The notes under the pieces are model-generated. The model was not told the DNA's origin. It ran no database searches and saw nothing but the letters and a program-made list of their open reading frames with translations. A stretch of DNA of 64,000 bases from Nitzschia sp. DOCU1 (taxonomy: Eukaryota > Bacillariophyta > Bacillariophyceae > Bacillariales > Bacillariaceae), in assembly GCA_951394045.1 (NCBI GenBank), contig OX595986.1, forward strand, positions 3,315,534-3,379,533, in the 5' to 3' direction. Every line of letters begins with the position of its first letter. The stretch's first letter is position 1. Shown piece by piece: positions 51,842 through 62,216 of this stretch. Both the position numbers and the translations under genes were made by a program.

Positions 51842-52873
51842 ATTAATATATAACAACTCATACAAACAACTACATTGGAACTCTCCTCCTGCTCATGGGC
51901 GGCCAAATATTCATCTGCCTAGCGGTAGGGCTACTAGTGCCACTCATGGTATGACTCTGGCCTGGTGGTATTGCCCGGTAGTGTAGGCATGCATGCGCCT
52001 GAAGCTGTTGCGTTTGGCGCCGCGACAATAGCTAGTACTGGTTGTTTGTTGAAGTGGAGCCTTAGGGCGGAGAACAGTCAACTCGAAGGCAGACATGGCA
52101 GCAGCATGGATTGTGAGCAGCCAAAGTCATCCAACTTGAAACTGATAGGGATTATGTTTCCGTCCACACCGCTAGAATCACGTCACAAGATTTCAACTTC
52201 GCTTGTGCCAGGTTAAAGCTTTGAACACGGCAACGACCATGGGTGGTTGATTGCTGTATTGAATAACGGGGGGGGGGGGGGCGCCGCCGATTGTTAATAC
52301 CAAACTCCTCGCCTCTCTACTTTTCTCGAAAACAACCAAACAGCTGGACGCTCGACTCTCGCTCCACCAGCTACCCAACAAAACCCGAAAATGTCGAAAA
52401 TCTGGACCAAAATAAAGCTTGTTTCTAATTGTTTCAAGTGACAATATTGTCAACAATAACGTCCTTGGAGTGCCTGCAAGAGGGATCTTTGATCCATGGT
52501 CTATTGATTTCGTCCGACGGCTGCGTTCCACCATTTTTATCGTTTTATTACGGTGCGATCGCGGGCATGGGGGGCGAATGGTGGAAAACGGAGCGCGCGG
52601 GGAACCCGGATGTGTAGTTCTTACGCATGTCCGCCTTTGAAAGGTCGTGGACTCGATCGGTTGAGTCGTCTGTCCGTCTGCCAGTCGATCGTTTCGGTGC
52701 CTCCCTCCAACAACAACCAACCGACCCATCAGCGGTTCGACGCCAACAAGAGAGCCGACGAGAATACCATAGACCATGGGATTTCTGGTCTTCGTGGGCG
52801 TGTCTTCTCAGCTTCATTGATAGTCTATTACAGAGGATCCACCACCTTTTCCAGTGCTCTACAAGCGAAAGAA
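51842..52873. other. Gene-poor stretch (1032 bp) right of the transposase-like gene
   Basis: Non-coding apart from a possible upstream in-frame extension of the TrmB gene (52610-52873). It contains a run of 14 guanines at 52268-52281. No inverted repeat shared with the left flank was found. Confidence 0.4.
52268..52281 (+). repeat. Poly-G run (14 G)
   Basis: Fourteen consecutive guanines immediately followed by CGCCGCCG. Such a tract can form a G-quadruplex and is a likely site of length variation or sequencing error. Confidence 0.9.
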
Positions 52874-53791
52874 ATGAGATCGACAAGCAAGATCCTCATG
52901 CTGTCCTTGATTTGTTCCTCGACAATAGCCAGGGGTTCCAAAAGATTTTCTCGGCCGACGTTCAGGGCCGTTGCCGCCTTTTCATCACCGAGATCACCTG
53001 GAACGAGGGAGGTCAATGTCCCCGTGGAAGATAGTGATGGTGACCGAGAATATTCACCATGGAACGATCCTCGGCTGGCCGAACGAGCGGAAGGGAGACA
53101 CGCCTTTCGTGCTCGACAACACGTCAATCCTCTTGCTGGCAAGTTTCAGCAGCCAACTGTGTTATCGCCAGACTGGCCGAGAGACGTATTTACCGATTTA
53201 AGTCGACCGCTCTTTCTTGACATTGGATGCTCAAGAGGGGGTTTCTTAGTCGACATTGCTTCCCAACGCCCTGACGACTACAATTATTTGGGACTGGAGA
53301 TTCGACCAATCGTGGTGCACCAGGCACAATCTCGAGTAAAGAAGCACGGTCTCGAGGGTTTCGTCAACTTTGTAGGTTGCAACGCAAACGTAGATTTGGA
53401 ACGCCTGCTGACGATAGCCGACGTGCAGAACAAGTTGCAGGTAGCTGCGATTCAGTTTCCTGATCCCCACTTCAAGGCGAGACATGCCAAACGGAGAGTG
53501 GTAACGCCTGAGCTTGTTTTGACACTGGCAAAGTTTATGCCACCAGGTGCGACAGTCTTTCTGCAATCTGACATTCAATCAGTCTTAGACGATATGAGAT
53601 TACAGTTCCGACAGGAACCCGGTCTATTTCGAGACGACGTTGAAAATGATCAAGATTACCTTGAAGAAAACATCTTTGGTGTTCCAACCGAGCGCGAAGT
53701 GAGCGTACTCGAAAAGAATCTACCTGTTTACCGCACAACCTTTACACGCACCACGGAGCCATTCATCGATACTCGCGGTGTGGCGCCTTGA
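52874..53791 (+). CDS. tRNA (guanine-N7)-methyltransferase (TrmB family), organelle-targeted
   Basis: From ATG 52874 the product is 305 residues; the frame stays open upstream to ATG 52610 (88 more residues), but the shorter start gives a recognisable targeting sequence (hydrophobic LMLSLICSS, then arginine-rich RGSKRFSRPTFRAVAAFSS). The TrmB domain is complete: SAM-binding LDIGCSRGGFL (about 116-126), LGLEIRP, the VGCNAN motif, and the signature QFPDPHFKARHAKRR (about 194-208), followed by FLQSDI and a C-terminal FTRTTEPF. TrmB makes m7G46 in the variable loop of tRNAs. The bacterial-type single-subunit form and the presequence point to plastid or mitochondrial tRNAs. Which organelle is uncertain. 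Confidence 0.9.
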   Translation: MRSTSKILMLSLICSSTIARGSKRFSRPTFRAVAAFSSPRSPGTREVNVPVEDSDGDREYSPWNDPRLAERAEGRHAFRARQHVNPLAGKFQQPTVLSPDWPRDVFTDLSRPLFLDIGCSRGGFLVDIASQRPDDYNYLGLEIRPIVVHQAQSRVKKHGLEGFVNFVGCNANVDLERLLTIADVQNKLQVAAIQFPDPHFKARHAKRRVVTPELVLTLAKFMPPGATVFLQSDIQSVLDDMRLQFRQEPGLFRDDVENDQDYLEENIFGVPTEREVSVLEKNLPVYRTTFTRTTEPFIDTRGVAP

Positions 53792-55797
53792 TTGCAGCTA
53801 GAGTACAATGAAGTTAGGTATCATAATAGAACACTGCAGGTCATTTCTAGTGATTTATACCAGCACAAGGCCGACAAGTACGGCAAACCAATCCTGCTGC
53901 GAAGCAGCATGTATCCTAGCTCGATGCCAGAGATGACACGACCACGGACCGAATTGTCTAGGCAGCGCGAGGTGTTTTGGCACTAGAGCGGCGGTCGATA
54001 GAGCGCATTCTACTAGAATGAGTAGAACACCGAGTACCGCAAGTAGCATAGCTACCTTAGACCAGGCGGGCGCATCGAAGGATGTAGACGGTGTCTACTA
54101 TCATACTCGAAGAAGTGGGTGCAACCCGTATCCAAATGGACCAGATGCTACATCCGTCACCAGGAAATCGACGCGTTTCCGGCAGTAGAACGTGGTGTCT
54201 TCGTTCCGGAAATAATGTGACAGCTATTCAACTCCGAGAAAGTTGTTCGGCTCAGTGTCACAAGGTACTACAACACTTAAGAGTTTTTTGGAAACGGCAA
54301 AACTACTACCGGTATCCTGAATGAGGCGAAGGTGCGGAGTCAAATCATCGTGTCATTCAATTCATTTTTTCCGCCTTGCGGGTCTTGTAACGATCGGCAG
54401 GTCGGTTGGCAAAATGCCGACGCGAACACAAAATAGAGAACGAAAAATGTTGGTCGAGTTGGTCATCCGAAATGATCAGCGAGCGGTAATAGCAGATCTT
54501 CGTAGCCGATGTTTTGTTGTCTCGGGGAGTCTATCTTCTGGTTCTAGATGCAGTGGAAGAGGCATACATCGTACTTCATGAAACAAGAATCACAATATCA
54601 TACATCAATCCGTGTTAGAGCGAGGGTAGATGTCGTTGCTTAAAGGTCGTTCTTGGTGGTGGTGTCTCCAGCAGACTAATTGTTGAACGAAGAAGTCACC
54701 ACCCGTTTGTAGAGGAAACGGCCAAGCAATGACGTTCTAGAGGGTCGAGAATGCTGGCATACTCTACTGCTAGAGTTAAAGGAGCATAGAGTATCGTACA
54801 AGTTAAATTCTACTACTAGTATCCCGCCCATTTGAAGGTTCTTCTTGAATCTACCTGTCGTAGAGAAATGCCATATTAATGAGACGTGTTTTACCCAAGA
54901 ATTGACAAGTTATATCACGTCGAGAAGATGACATCATATTTGAAGAACGGTTGATAATCTATTTTTTCTCGTCTCAGTGACGTACTTCAGGAGGGAAACA
55001 CCACCAACACACCTGAAGACAAGCAAGATCACCATGTGGTGGGCTATTTTGCAATGGAGTAGCTATTAACATTTAACACCAGATCGTTGGTTGGAGTTTG
55101 ACTTTGACGATAATCCCGAAGCCGGCAATCTAATACTTCTTGCCATAGTAGCTTCCGTGAGATGAAAATGAGAATGTCGAGCACACGAATTTGGTCATCT
55201 GCACAAGAGGGATGCATAGATGCCTTTTGTGTTTTCGCGGAGTGGGCCGAATTCGGGGGTGGGATATTGTCGGCGGGCGCTCGACCGGCGCTTGGTTGCG
55301 CACGATACTTTCAACGGAATGGGAACATAGACCCGTCGCGGGTGGGATATTGTCGGCGGGCGCTCGACCGGCGCTTGGTTGCGCACGATACTTTCAACGG
55401 AATGGGAACATAGACCCGTCGCGGGATTCTTACCATATTACACACGTATACAGTTATGAAGATTGTATGAATGGTCGGAGTTTATGTTTTCTCGACGGAA
55501 ATTTCAATTTTTGGAATTGGGTTAAATAACTAGCGCCAGCCAGACGAGTGTCGCACGAGGAAGGACGCGAAATTGCGTAGATGAAAGATTTATGTGGCCA
55601 CATAATAAAGGGGTTGGTTACATAGACGCCGCACGCGAAATTCTGGCCAAATAGCAGAAGTCCAAAAATCTTGCTTTCACCAAATTCACGCACTTCTTTT
55701 TAGCACCCTCACACAAATTCCAGAAACTTCGATATCATCAACACCTTCATCACCAACAACCTTTATCCTGTTCAACAATACACATATCAATGAAACC
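53792..55797. other. Gene-poor stretch (2006 bp)
   Basis: No gene, tRNA or transposon remnant that I can support. It contains a perfect 83-bp tandem duplication (55257-55425) and a small palindrome CATTCTACTAGAATG (54006-54020). The right end is presumably the promoter of the FAIM-like gene A. Confidence 0.5.
55257..55425. repeat. Perfect 83-bp tandem duplication
   Basis: Two identical 83-bp copies (55257-55339 and 55340-55422) plus three bases of a third. Each unit is rich in G and C (GTCGGCGGGCGCTCGACCGG) and ends near TAGACCCGTCGC. The absence of any difference implies a very recent duplication or strong homogenisation. Confidence 0.95.
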
Positions 55798-57698
55798 ATG
55801 GCGCCCGAATTAATTCAAGTGACACACCAAATGGTAGAAATAGTTTCCGCGCAACCCGACAAACCAAATAGTACGATGACAATCCCCTCCACGGCATATC
55901 GGCTTCATTTTTCCTGTGATTATCGCGGAAAATACAGGGCTTCATCGAAGCGTCGCATAATATGGTAGGTCCATGATCTTCAGTGTTAAAGCTGGTGTTA
56001 TTTCCACTGTCAAATGGTGACGAAAAGATGTTGAAAAAGCGCCATGGTCGATGTCACAACTTCTTGCGATTGTTAATGGTCGGAGTGGCGGGATAGAGTC
56101 GGGCGGGCGCGCAGTATCGGGTAAATTGGCGGGAATGATTTAAAGCATTGCTCGGTGGTGGTCCAACGATCCTAAACAATGCATGCATCCATTGGCTTGG
56201 ACGCTAGCTACAGCGATATCTAACAACTGTTTGTCTCGTTTCTTGAACCCTTTTCAGGCGCTTTGGGTTTACGAATTTGACGTCCCTGAGGGAAGGGAGG
56301 GATGGTCGGGATTGCCGGGGGGAAGAACACGAGATTGAACTCTTGTGGTCCGTGAAGAGTGGGAAGACGAGGTTACTTTGGAACAAGATCAACATCTCGC
56401 ACTTTTTTCGAGAAGAGCAACTGTTTGAAGAAGTGAATTTATCATGGGAGGCACGGTCAGGGGAAAGATTTCAGATTATCGCGAGTTCGAAGCGTCACGA
56501 GGACCGTCCGCAGTATGATTTGCTGATTGATGGGGTAAGCTTCTTCAAGTTGCCTCGCCCATCGCAGCTTCGCGCTGTCAAGCCTTATGATGTCGCCTCG
56601 GATCTGTCGATATCAACCATGGACGAAGAAGATCTAACGGAAATGTCTACTTCTGAAGACTTCGTTCAAGAGGCAGGAGAGGACGGATCCCCTGAGGTTC
56701 GCGACTTGCGTCTTGCAATGGCAAAGTTGGCGCCGTCTGTTGACAAATCCGAATCCTCCACCAGTTTGGACGATGATTTGTCTGTGTTCTTTACCAATAA
56801 CTTGGAGAGTCTGAGGCACCGAGTAACTTTGATGATTCCAGGGATCGAAGACTTGGTGTCTCGAGCCATTGTCAACGCCTTCTCGGAAGAGCGCGACTCT
56901 CGAAGTAGCGGTTCATCATCTACCTTTGATAGCTTGCATCCATCACCAATTTATATTGAAGCAGGCGCTATATGGGATTCGATATCATGGATGGAGCTTA
57001 ACTTTGACTATGCCCCACGTCCAGATATCGAGGATCGGAAGCGTATGTTCTTCCAGAAGCAACTCGACTGTATGTTTGTACATGTCCGCCAAGAGCACTT
57101 GACCGAGTGTGCAGCCGTTCGAATTCTCTGTAACGTTGCAACGATTCTCAGAATGGAACTCAAAATCCCCGTGCGCATGGACACTCTGCTTCTCCATGGT
57201 GTACACATGCATGTGAGCCAGGAGGATGCAGTAAGTTCGCTCCAAATGTTTGGCGAGATTGTGGACGCAGCCATGTCCAAAGGTCGACGATTCGGAATCG
57301 TTCGGTTTAGCCACGAAGAGAGTGTTGCTAAGGTTCTATCGGCCTCTGCTACCGGAATGTTTTCCATCAATGCCATTGCATCTACCATTACGCGCGTGGA
57401 ATATCAAGAGCACATTCGCCGGCAGCCCCCGCAGCCTTCTGTAGTAGAAAGAGCACAGTCCGACCCTATTCAAAACTTTCGAACACATCTACAGCGAAAA
57501 AGGTCTCACCAGAGAAACACGATCACGATTGACAGTGTCTTGAGTGCAGCGCCGTTTCTCATGGTAGAGCCTCCTCCTGCTCCTCTGGTAAGCCCCGACA
57601 GTTCCAAGTCAATTTTGCAACCGGGAACCTTTTCGTGCATTCCTGCGAAAACAACTCCCCCAGTCTTCGACAGCCCTGCAGTTCCGCACTCCTTCTAG
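55798..57698 (+). CDS. FAIM-like domain protein A with an RRM-like domain
   Basis: A 535-residue protein in two exons, 55798-55964 and 56258-57698, across a 293-nt GT-AG intron. The first exon was found by homology to paralogue B: YRLHFSCDYRGKYRASSKRR before the splice site corresponds to VYQIDFAATAAGKRVASTKR in B, and in both the intron splits the tryptophan codon TG|G before RFG. The shared domain continues DCRGEEHEIELLWSVKSGK and ends YDLLIDGVSFFKLP (about residues 30-145), a pattern like the FAIM1 beta-sandwich (TSGKR...DG). Around residues 363-435 an RRM-like fold is suggested by TLLLHGVHMHV and GRRFGIVRF (RNP2- and RNP1-like). The rest is serine-rich or helical. Function unknown; RNA binding is an inference. 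Confidence 0.65.
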
Positions 57699-57929
57699 AG
57701 CACGCTCGTGAGGAGTTGGCGCTATCATTCTTGATCACGCTACCAATCAAGAGATAATAACTGCATTTAGTAAGGGTTTCATTACGTTCATACAGTTTTC
57801 GTAATAATAAATTCAACGTTTTTGCGGAATCCCCCGTGCTGCAACTGTGCGTCTAGTTAAGTTAGTCAGTAGTATCTTGCAGATCTCAGACAGCGAAACG
57901 TCTTTGTGTTAGCGTAGCAATTTGAGCGC

Positions 57930-59078
57930 TCAGGGTGGCATCACCCAACGCATTTGGTATGGTGGCACTACGGATGGATTTCGCTTCCCGAGAAGACTGA
58001 GAACCGTCAACGCGAACGCGGTCTGCCATCGTTTGTCTTTGGCAATCAAATGTTTTATCCGCTCAAACGAGCGCGAGAGAATCGTCACAGACACTGTTTT
58101 CAAGGACGTAGCGTCATGAACTGTGCCGAGAACGGCCTGCCTCAATAGTATGGTCGAAAATGCCCCCGCGACAGTCCCCGACAGACATAGGGCGCTAAGA
58201 GAGCCCAACGTGGATCGCTTCGATCGAAAGCGCAACAAGAACTGCGCGCACAGTCCCATTGCCGCTACAGTACCAATCATCTCCACCTTGGACTCTGGAA
58301 TGGACGCAAAAAGTGGTCTCATTTTCTCCATCGCCATATCCCGAACAATCGAGAACATGACAGCGACTGGGTCAGTGGGCATTCCCGGAGCAACCCTTAT
58401 CTTCGGACCCTCAAAACACACTTCATCAGGCTTCTTGCGTTCCTTTTCTGGAATCCCACTGTGGAAAATCTCATCACAGTGACTTGAGCCCGAGATCCTA
58501 GATTCTTCCAAGTTATGGGGGCACTCGGATATGGTACTACTGTCACTAGATGCTTCTTCCACGGTCTCTACCGAAAAGGCTCGGGGTTTGTGCTCGGTTG
58601 TTTTGCTCGTCTGCACATGCGTTTCATCGTCAAGCCACCCCGTTATCGATTCCGGCAGGAGGGACTTGATTCCCCCAGCTTCCAATAAAATGGAATGCGC
58701 TTCTTCTTTGGTTGTCCAAAGAGAGGCCTGGACCAGCTTTGTGCGCTGGTCCTCATCCATGCGGAGTCCGTACATGCTGGATGCACCTACGAAGCTTCCA
58801 ACCGTGCAGGGAACGACCCCAGTCTCCGCGTCGAACAGCGCCCGTAAGAAATCGTCCAACACAAAATGATTCAAAATCTTGGAAAGCGTCAGGCGCAAGT
58901 TTGATTCTGTGAATTTGATGAGATCGGCCACCGACCAGATAACCCCAATAGAAGCCACTAGCAGTTGGGCCAGAGACTGGGCTGACCAGGTAGATAAGTA
59001 CGGCCACAGCACAGACGTCATAACACCCATCAGGAGGACCGGCCCTCTTAAAAGGAAGAAAATTCCTCGGGAAGACAT
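57930..59078 (-). CDS. Unknown multi-helix membrane protein
   Basis: A 382-residue protein with its first ATG at 59078 (the frame opens at GTG 59123). Hydrophobic segments lie near residues 5-28 (IFFLLRGPVLLMGVMTSVLW), 34-52, and in the C-terminal third (MIGTVAAMGLCAQFLL, then LCLSGTVAGAFSTILL, then FALTVLSLL). A disordered acidic/serine region at about 150-220 separates them. I recognise no family and no catalytic motif. It is convergent with the FAIM-like gene A (231 bp) and divergent from gene B. The two FAIM-like genes bracket it, so it may have been captured between duplicates. Confidence 0.55.
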   Translation of the reverse strand: MSSRGIFFLLRGPVLLMGVMTSVLWPYLSTWSAQSLAQLLVASIGVIWSVADLIKFTESNLRLTLSKILNHFVLDDFLRALFDAETGVVPCTVGSFVGASSMYGLRMDEDQRTKLVQASLWTTKEEAHSILLEAGGIKSLLPESITGWLDDETHVQTSKTTEHKPRAFSVETVEEASSDSSTISECPHNLEESRISGSSHCDEIFHSGIPEKERKKPDEVCFEGPKIRVAPGMPTDPVAVMFSIVRDMAMEKMRPLFASIPESKVEMIGTVAAMGLCAQFLLRFRSKRSTLGSLSALCLSGTVAGAFSTILLRQAVLGTVHDATSLKTVSVTILSRSFERIKHLIAKDKRWQTAFALTVLSLLGKRNPSVVPPYQMRWVMPP

Positions 59079-59963
59079 GATTTTATTATTTCTTGAGTTC
59101 TGTGGATTGATTATTCTGATCACTCAACAAATCAGGAGCATAGCAGTTTTTATCGAAGCTCTCCGCAACGAGTTTAGCGTGTCAGCATGGATAGATTCAC
59201 TTCAACACCCTAAGCTCGCAAGAAACCAGATATCCACTGGCCCAAACGGAGCAAGATACACAATAGAGTATTAACCGCTCCAGGAGCGATCCTTGTCTGA
59301 AGAAGCCGGCGAGAAACTTGTCCTACTGTGATAATGGTCGGGGTTATTGTGTTGGAGGTCTTTTCTGCTCCCGTAGTTCGCCGTAATCATGTCATCGTCG
59401 ACGCGCTTCGCTGAAAGAACGCAAACAGCGATGGCGGGGGATGACGACGAGGAGAGGAGGAGGGAAGACCGTACCAGGTACAAGGATATATATCCTAATG
59501 ACCTTATGGGTCACCAACCAGATATCAACTCTTGCCATGTCTCGCAATGGACAAAATCACATTTATAGGAGCGTTAAATAGACGTTTTCTCTCATTGCGA
59601 AAGCCCATAGTCCCAGTGCCTAACGGTCCAATTTCATCAATTTTTCGAGCACGGGCCACCCGACTACGCAACACCACGCATGCGGCGGTCTTGCCAAAGA
59701 TCGCACCGCCGTTTCTTTGCGCTTCGACAGCGGTCCGGCAGGCGTTTCCGACCCTCTCCCTCCAACGCCTTGGTGTGACTGCGACCGAAAAACCGACCAC
59801 CAGCCCCACCACCAAGACGGAAGCCAAAAGAGGCACTCGCGATCAGTCATTTTGTAACTTCGAAGTGTTGCCCACTACATTCCCGAATCTCGACAAGAGC
59901 TTTCCGGAAAGCAGATATTCTTGGTGTTGTGATATTCCATCGGAGGGAGAAAAGGCCAGAACT
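59079..59963. other. Divergent region (885 bp) with a possible 5' extension of gene B
   Basis: Between the membrane-protein gene and FAIM-like gene B. From ATG 59547 an open frame runs in phase into gene B (139 extra residues, basic and serine/threonine-rich). Homology to paralogue A begins only near ATG 59964, so I regard the extension as possible leader. Confidence 0.35.
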
Positions 59964-61869
59964 ATGTCCGCTGGAGCAAACTGGGCTGTGAAGTTTCCAG
60001 TCTACCAGATAGACTTTGCTGCGACGGCGGCTGGCAAGCGTGTGGCCTCGACGAAACGTAAAATCCGATGGTACGGGGAATCATCAGGGTTTCGTTGGCT
60101 GTGGCTTTTCTTGTGGGGTTTTCCTCACCTTTACGTATTTCACTTGTTTTTATCTCTAGGCGATTCGGATATCCGAATAAGCAGGCTTTGGATGAGGGCC
60201 GAACTGGTACTGATTGTCGTGGGGAGGAGCATGATATTACCGTCGTTTGGTCAATCACGTCGGGAAAGCGACAGATTACGATGGACACACGAGAAATTCA
60301 TTACTCCTCGAGTCGAGCTGGTTTGCTAGATTTTAGTTGGACAACCAAGGGAAATCATGTGATCAAGGTTGTTTGTCACGCAGCGGCCCCATTGACCCCG
60401 ATTCCTGGATTTCGTCAGTACGACCTGTTTATCGATGGTCAGTCCTTCTTCACCATGCCAAAGGTCTACGAGCTAGGACTCAGGGGTTCGGCGGCGTCCA
60501 ATGCTCGAGCTCCAGGACACACTTACAGCAATCCCACCAGTCCGATCAGTATGGACAGTGGGTACCCCAGATCGGTGGGGGGCGAGTATGTCCCTTCGTC
60601 GAGGGAGCAGGAGGATGCCGATCTTCGCCGGGCCATCCAAGCTTCCCTGGAAGAAAGTCGCCGTCACCTTGAGGGCAAAGGGCAAAATGGTGGTGCCACA
60701 GTGCAAACCTCGCAATCCTCTGCGGAAGCTGATTTGCTCGGCTTTGACTCACCATACCCCTCGGGTCCCCCTGTCGTGCCAGGATCGGATGCCCGTTCGA
60801 TCTCGGGTATGAGCTATTACAGTGCTCCTCCTTCTTACTCTCAGGCTCCACCTGCGTATGCCAGTCCTCCGCCTTACCAGTCGTCTGGTCAATTTCCCCC
60901 CGTCAATCCTGGTGCCCTAGTTCCATCACACGGCCCTCCAGGCGGTTATTATCAGGCTCCCCCGCCCACGACGCCAGCTTATGCCAGTCCGCCCGGTTAC
61001 GGCAGTCCGCCACCAGTTCCACCAGCTCCTGCCCCGACACCTCAAACTGGCTATGCGCCCCAGCCAGGTTATGCTCCACAGATGAATTATATGAATGGCG
61101 CCCCTCCCCAGCAAGCGTTTGGATTCGGCTCGGATCCAAACGAAGATCCATTTGCGCCCAAGCCTCCGCCACCGCCTCCTCAACAAGATTTGGCAACGTT
61201 GATTTTGGGAGCGTATCAAAATGGTCCCCAGCCCACCACTCCCATGGCTGGTGGCGCTCCCCCTCATGAGAATGGCAGCAGTCCCTATTCGCCACAAGCT
61301 AATGGAGGACTGTCAATGAATACGCTGGCGATCACAGTTGAGGACGAAGAACCGGTCAGTGAGCTCGAAAAGGCCATGAGGAATCTGGTGAATATTGATC
61401 ACATCGACGAGCCAGCGGAAGGAGAGATTAAGCTGACTATGATCAAGAAGGAGGAAGCCAAGAAGAAGATGCACAAAGGCAAGAGCGTTCCGCTACCGCC
61501 TGTCGGCAAAGATATCATCGGAAACAATGCTCCTCTTGCTCAGATCAAAGAGATTGGACATGGTGTAAGTTGTCGCGATCAATTGTATTGCATGCGTTTG
61601 ATTTTTCTTTGTGCAGCTCGAGTCTCAACACCTCTTTTGTTCCACAGCAACGTACTTTGAAGCCAACAGTAGATGGCGTGATGAATAATCCTCCCCCCGG
61701 TGCATTTTCCGCTGGAGCTGCGGCTGGTGGTGCCATGGTTGTGTTTGGACAAGGGCCGCCTCCACTCCACCAACCCATGGGTTTTGGCGTTGGAGCTAGG
61801 TTGCCCAACGGTGGATTCGCTCCACAACAACCAGCTCCTCCTATGGGATACCAACAACAGTATCGTTGA
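59964..61869 (+). CDS. FAIM-like domain protein B with UIM and proline/tyrosine-rich tail
   Basis: A 577-residue protein in three exons: 59964-60070, 60160-61564 and 61648-61869, with GT-AG introns of 89 and 83 nt. The frame at 60068 seems to start with a hydrophobic peptide, but that is intron; the true start is the small exon beginning MSAGANWAVKFPVYQIDF. The FAIM-like domain follows (AAGKR, then TDCRGEEHDITVVWSITSGK, ending RQYDLFIDGQSFFTMPK). At about residue 185-200 EDADLRRAIQASLEES fits a ubiquitin-interacting motif. Then comes a long low-complexity region of YASPP, GYAP and PPPP repeats, an acidic ELEKAMRNLVNIDHID helix and a glycine/proline-rich end. The architecture suggests an adaptor reading ubiquitin, perhaps in endocytosis or condensates; this is inference. 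Confidence 0.75.
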
Positions 61870-62216
61870 TCGATGGGCGTTTTCTAAGTAACTTGCGCAA
61901 CAAGGTACCAGCGAAGGATGTTGCTAGGCGAATGCGTCCATTCGTGCGCACAGATACTCACAAACAATGTGTTTACGATTACAAGTAATGGTCAACTGAA
62001 ATAATTGCATACGGTAATAAACTAGCAGATTTGCAAAATAGGATATCTTGCAAGAGCTCTGATCTAATTTTACTGTGACAGAGGATTGTCACGGAATGGA
62101 TGGTTCACTCCTAATGGCCGAACGTTGAGCCTACCTACAGTTGATGAGTGATCATGATTTACCATTTCATTTCCAGTTTGCTGCTGTTGCAAACAATATA
62201 TTTGTCAAAAGTCTCC
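61870..62216. other. Convergent 3' region (347 bp)
   Basis: Between the stops of FAIM-like gene B and TAF7. AT-rich with AATAAAC near 62015; presumably the two 3' UTRs and polyadenylation sites. No gene seen. Confidence 0.4.

Noticed and set aside
47400..52560. Inverted repeats around the transposase-like gene (for example CAGTACT on the left against AGTACTG on the right)
   Set aside because: Matches are only 7-8 bases, not at symmetric positions, and expected by chance.
54006..54020. Palindrome CATTCTACTAGAATG
   Set aside because: A perfect 7-base arm, but isolated and without neighbouring structure; expected by chance at this scale.
60068..60160. Apparent signal peptide at the start of FAIM-like gene B
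   Set aside because: The hydrophobic stretch is translated intron. A GT-AG intron (60071-60159) joins the upstream exon to RFGYPN, and the paralogue has its intron at the same codon.
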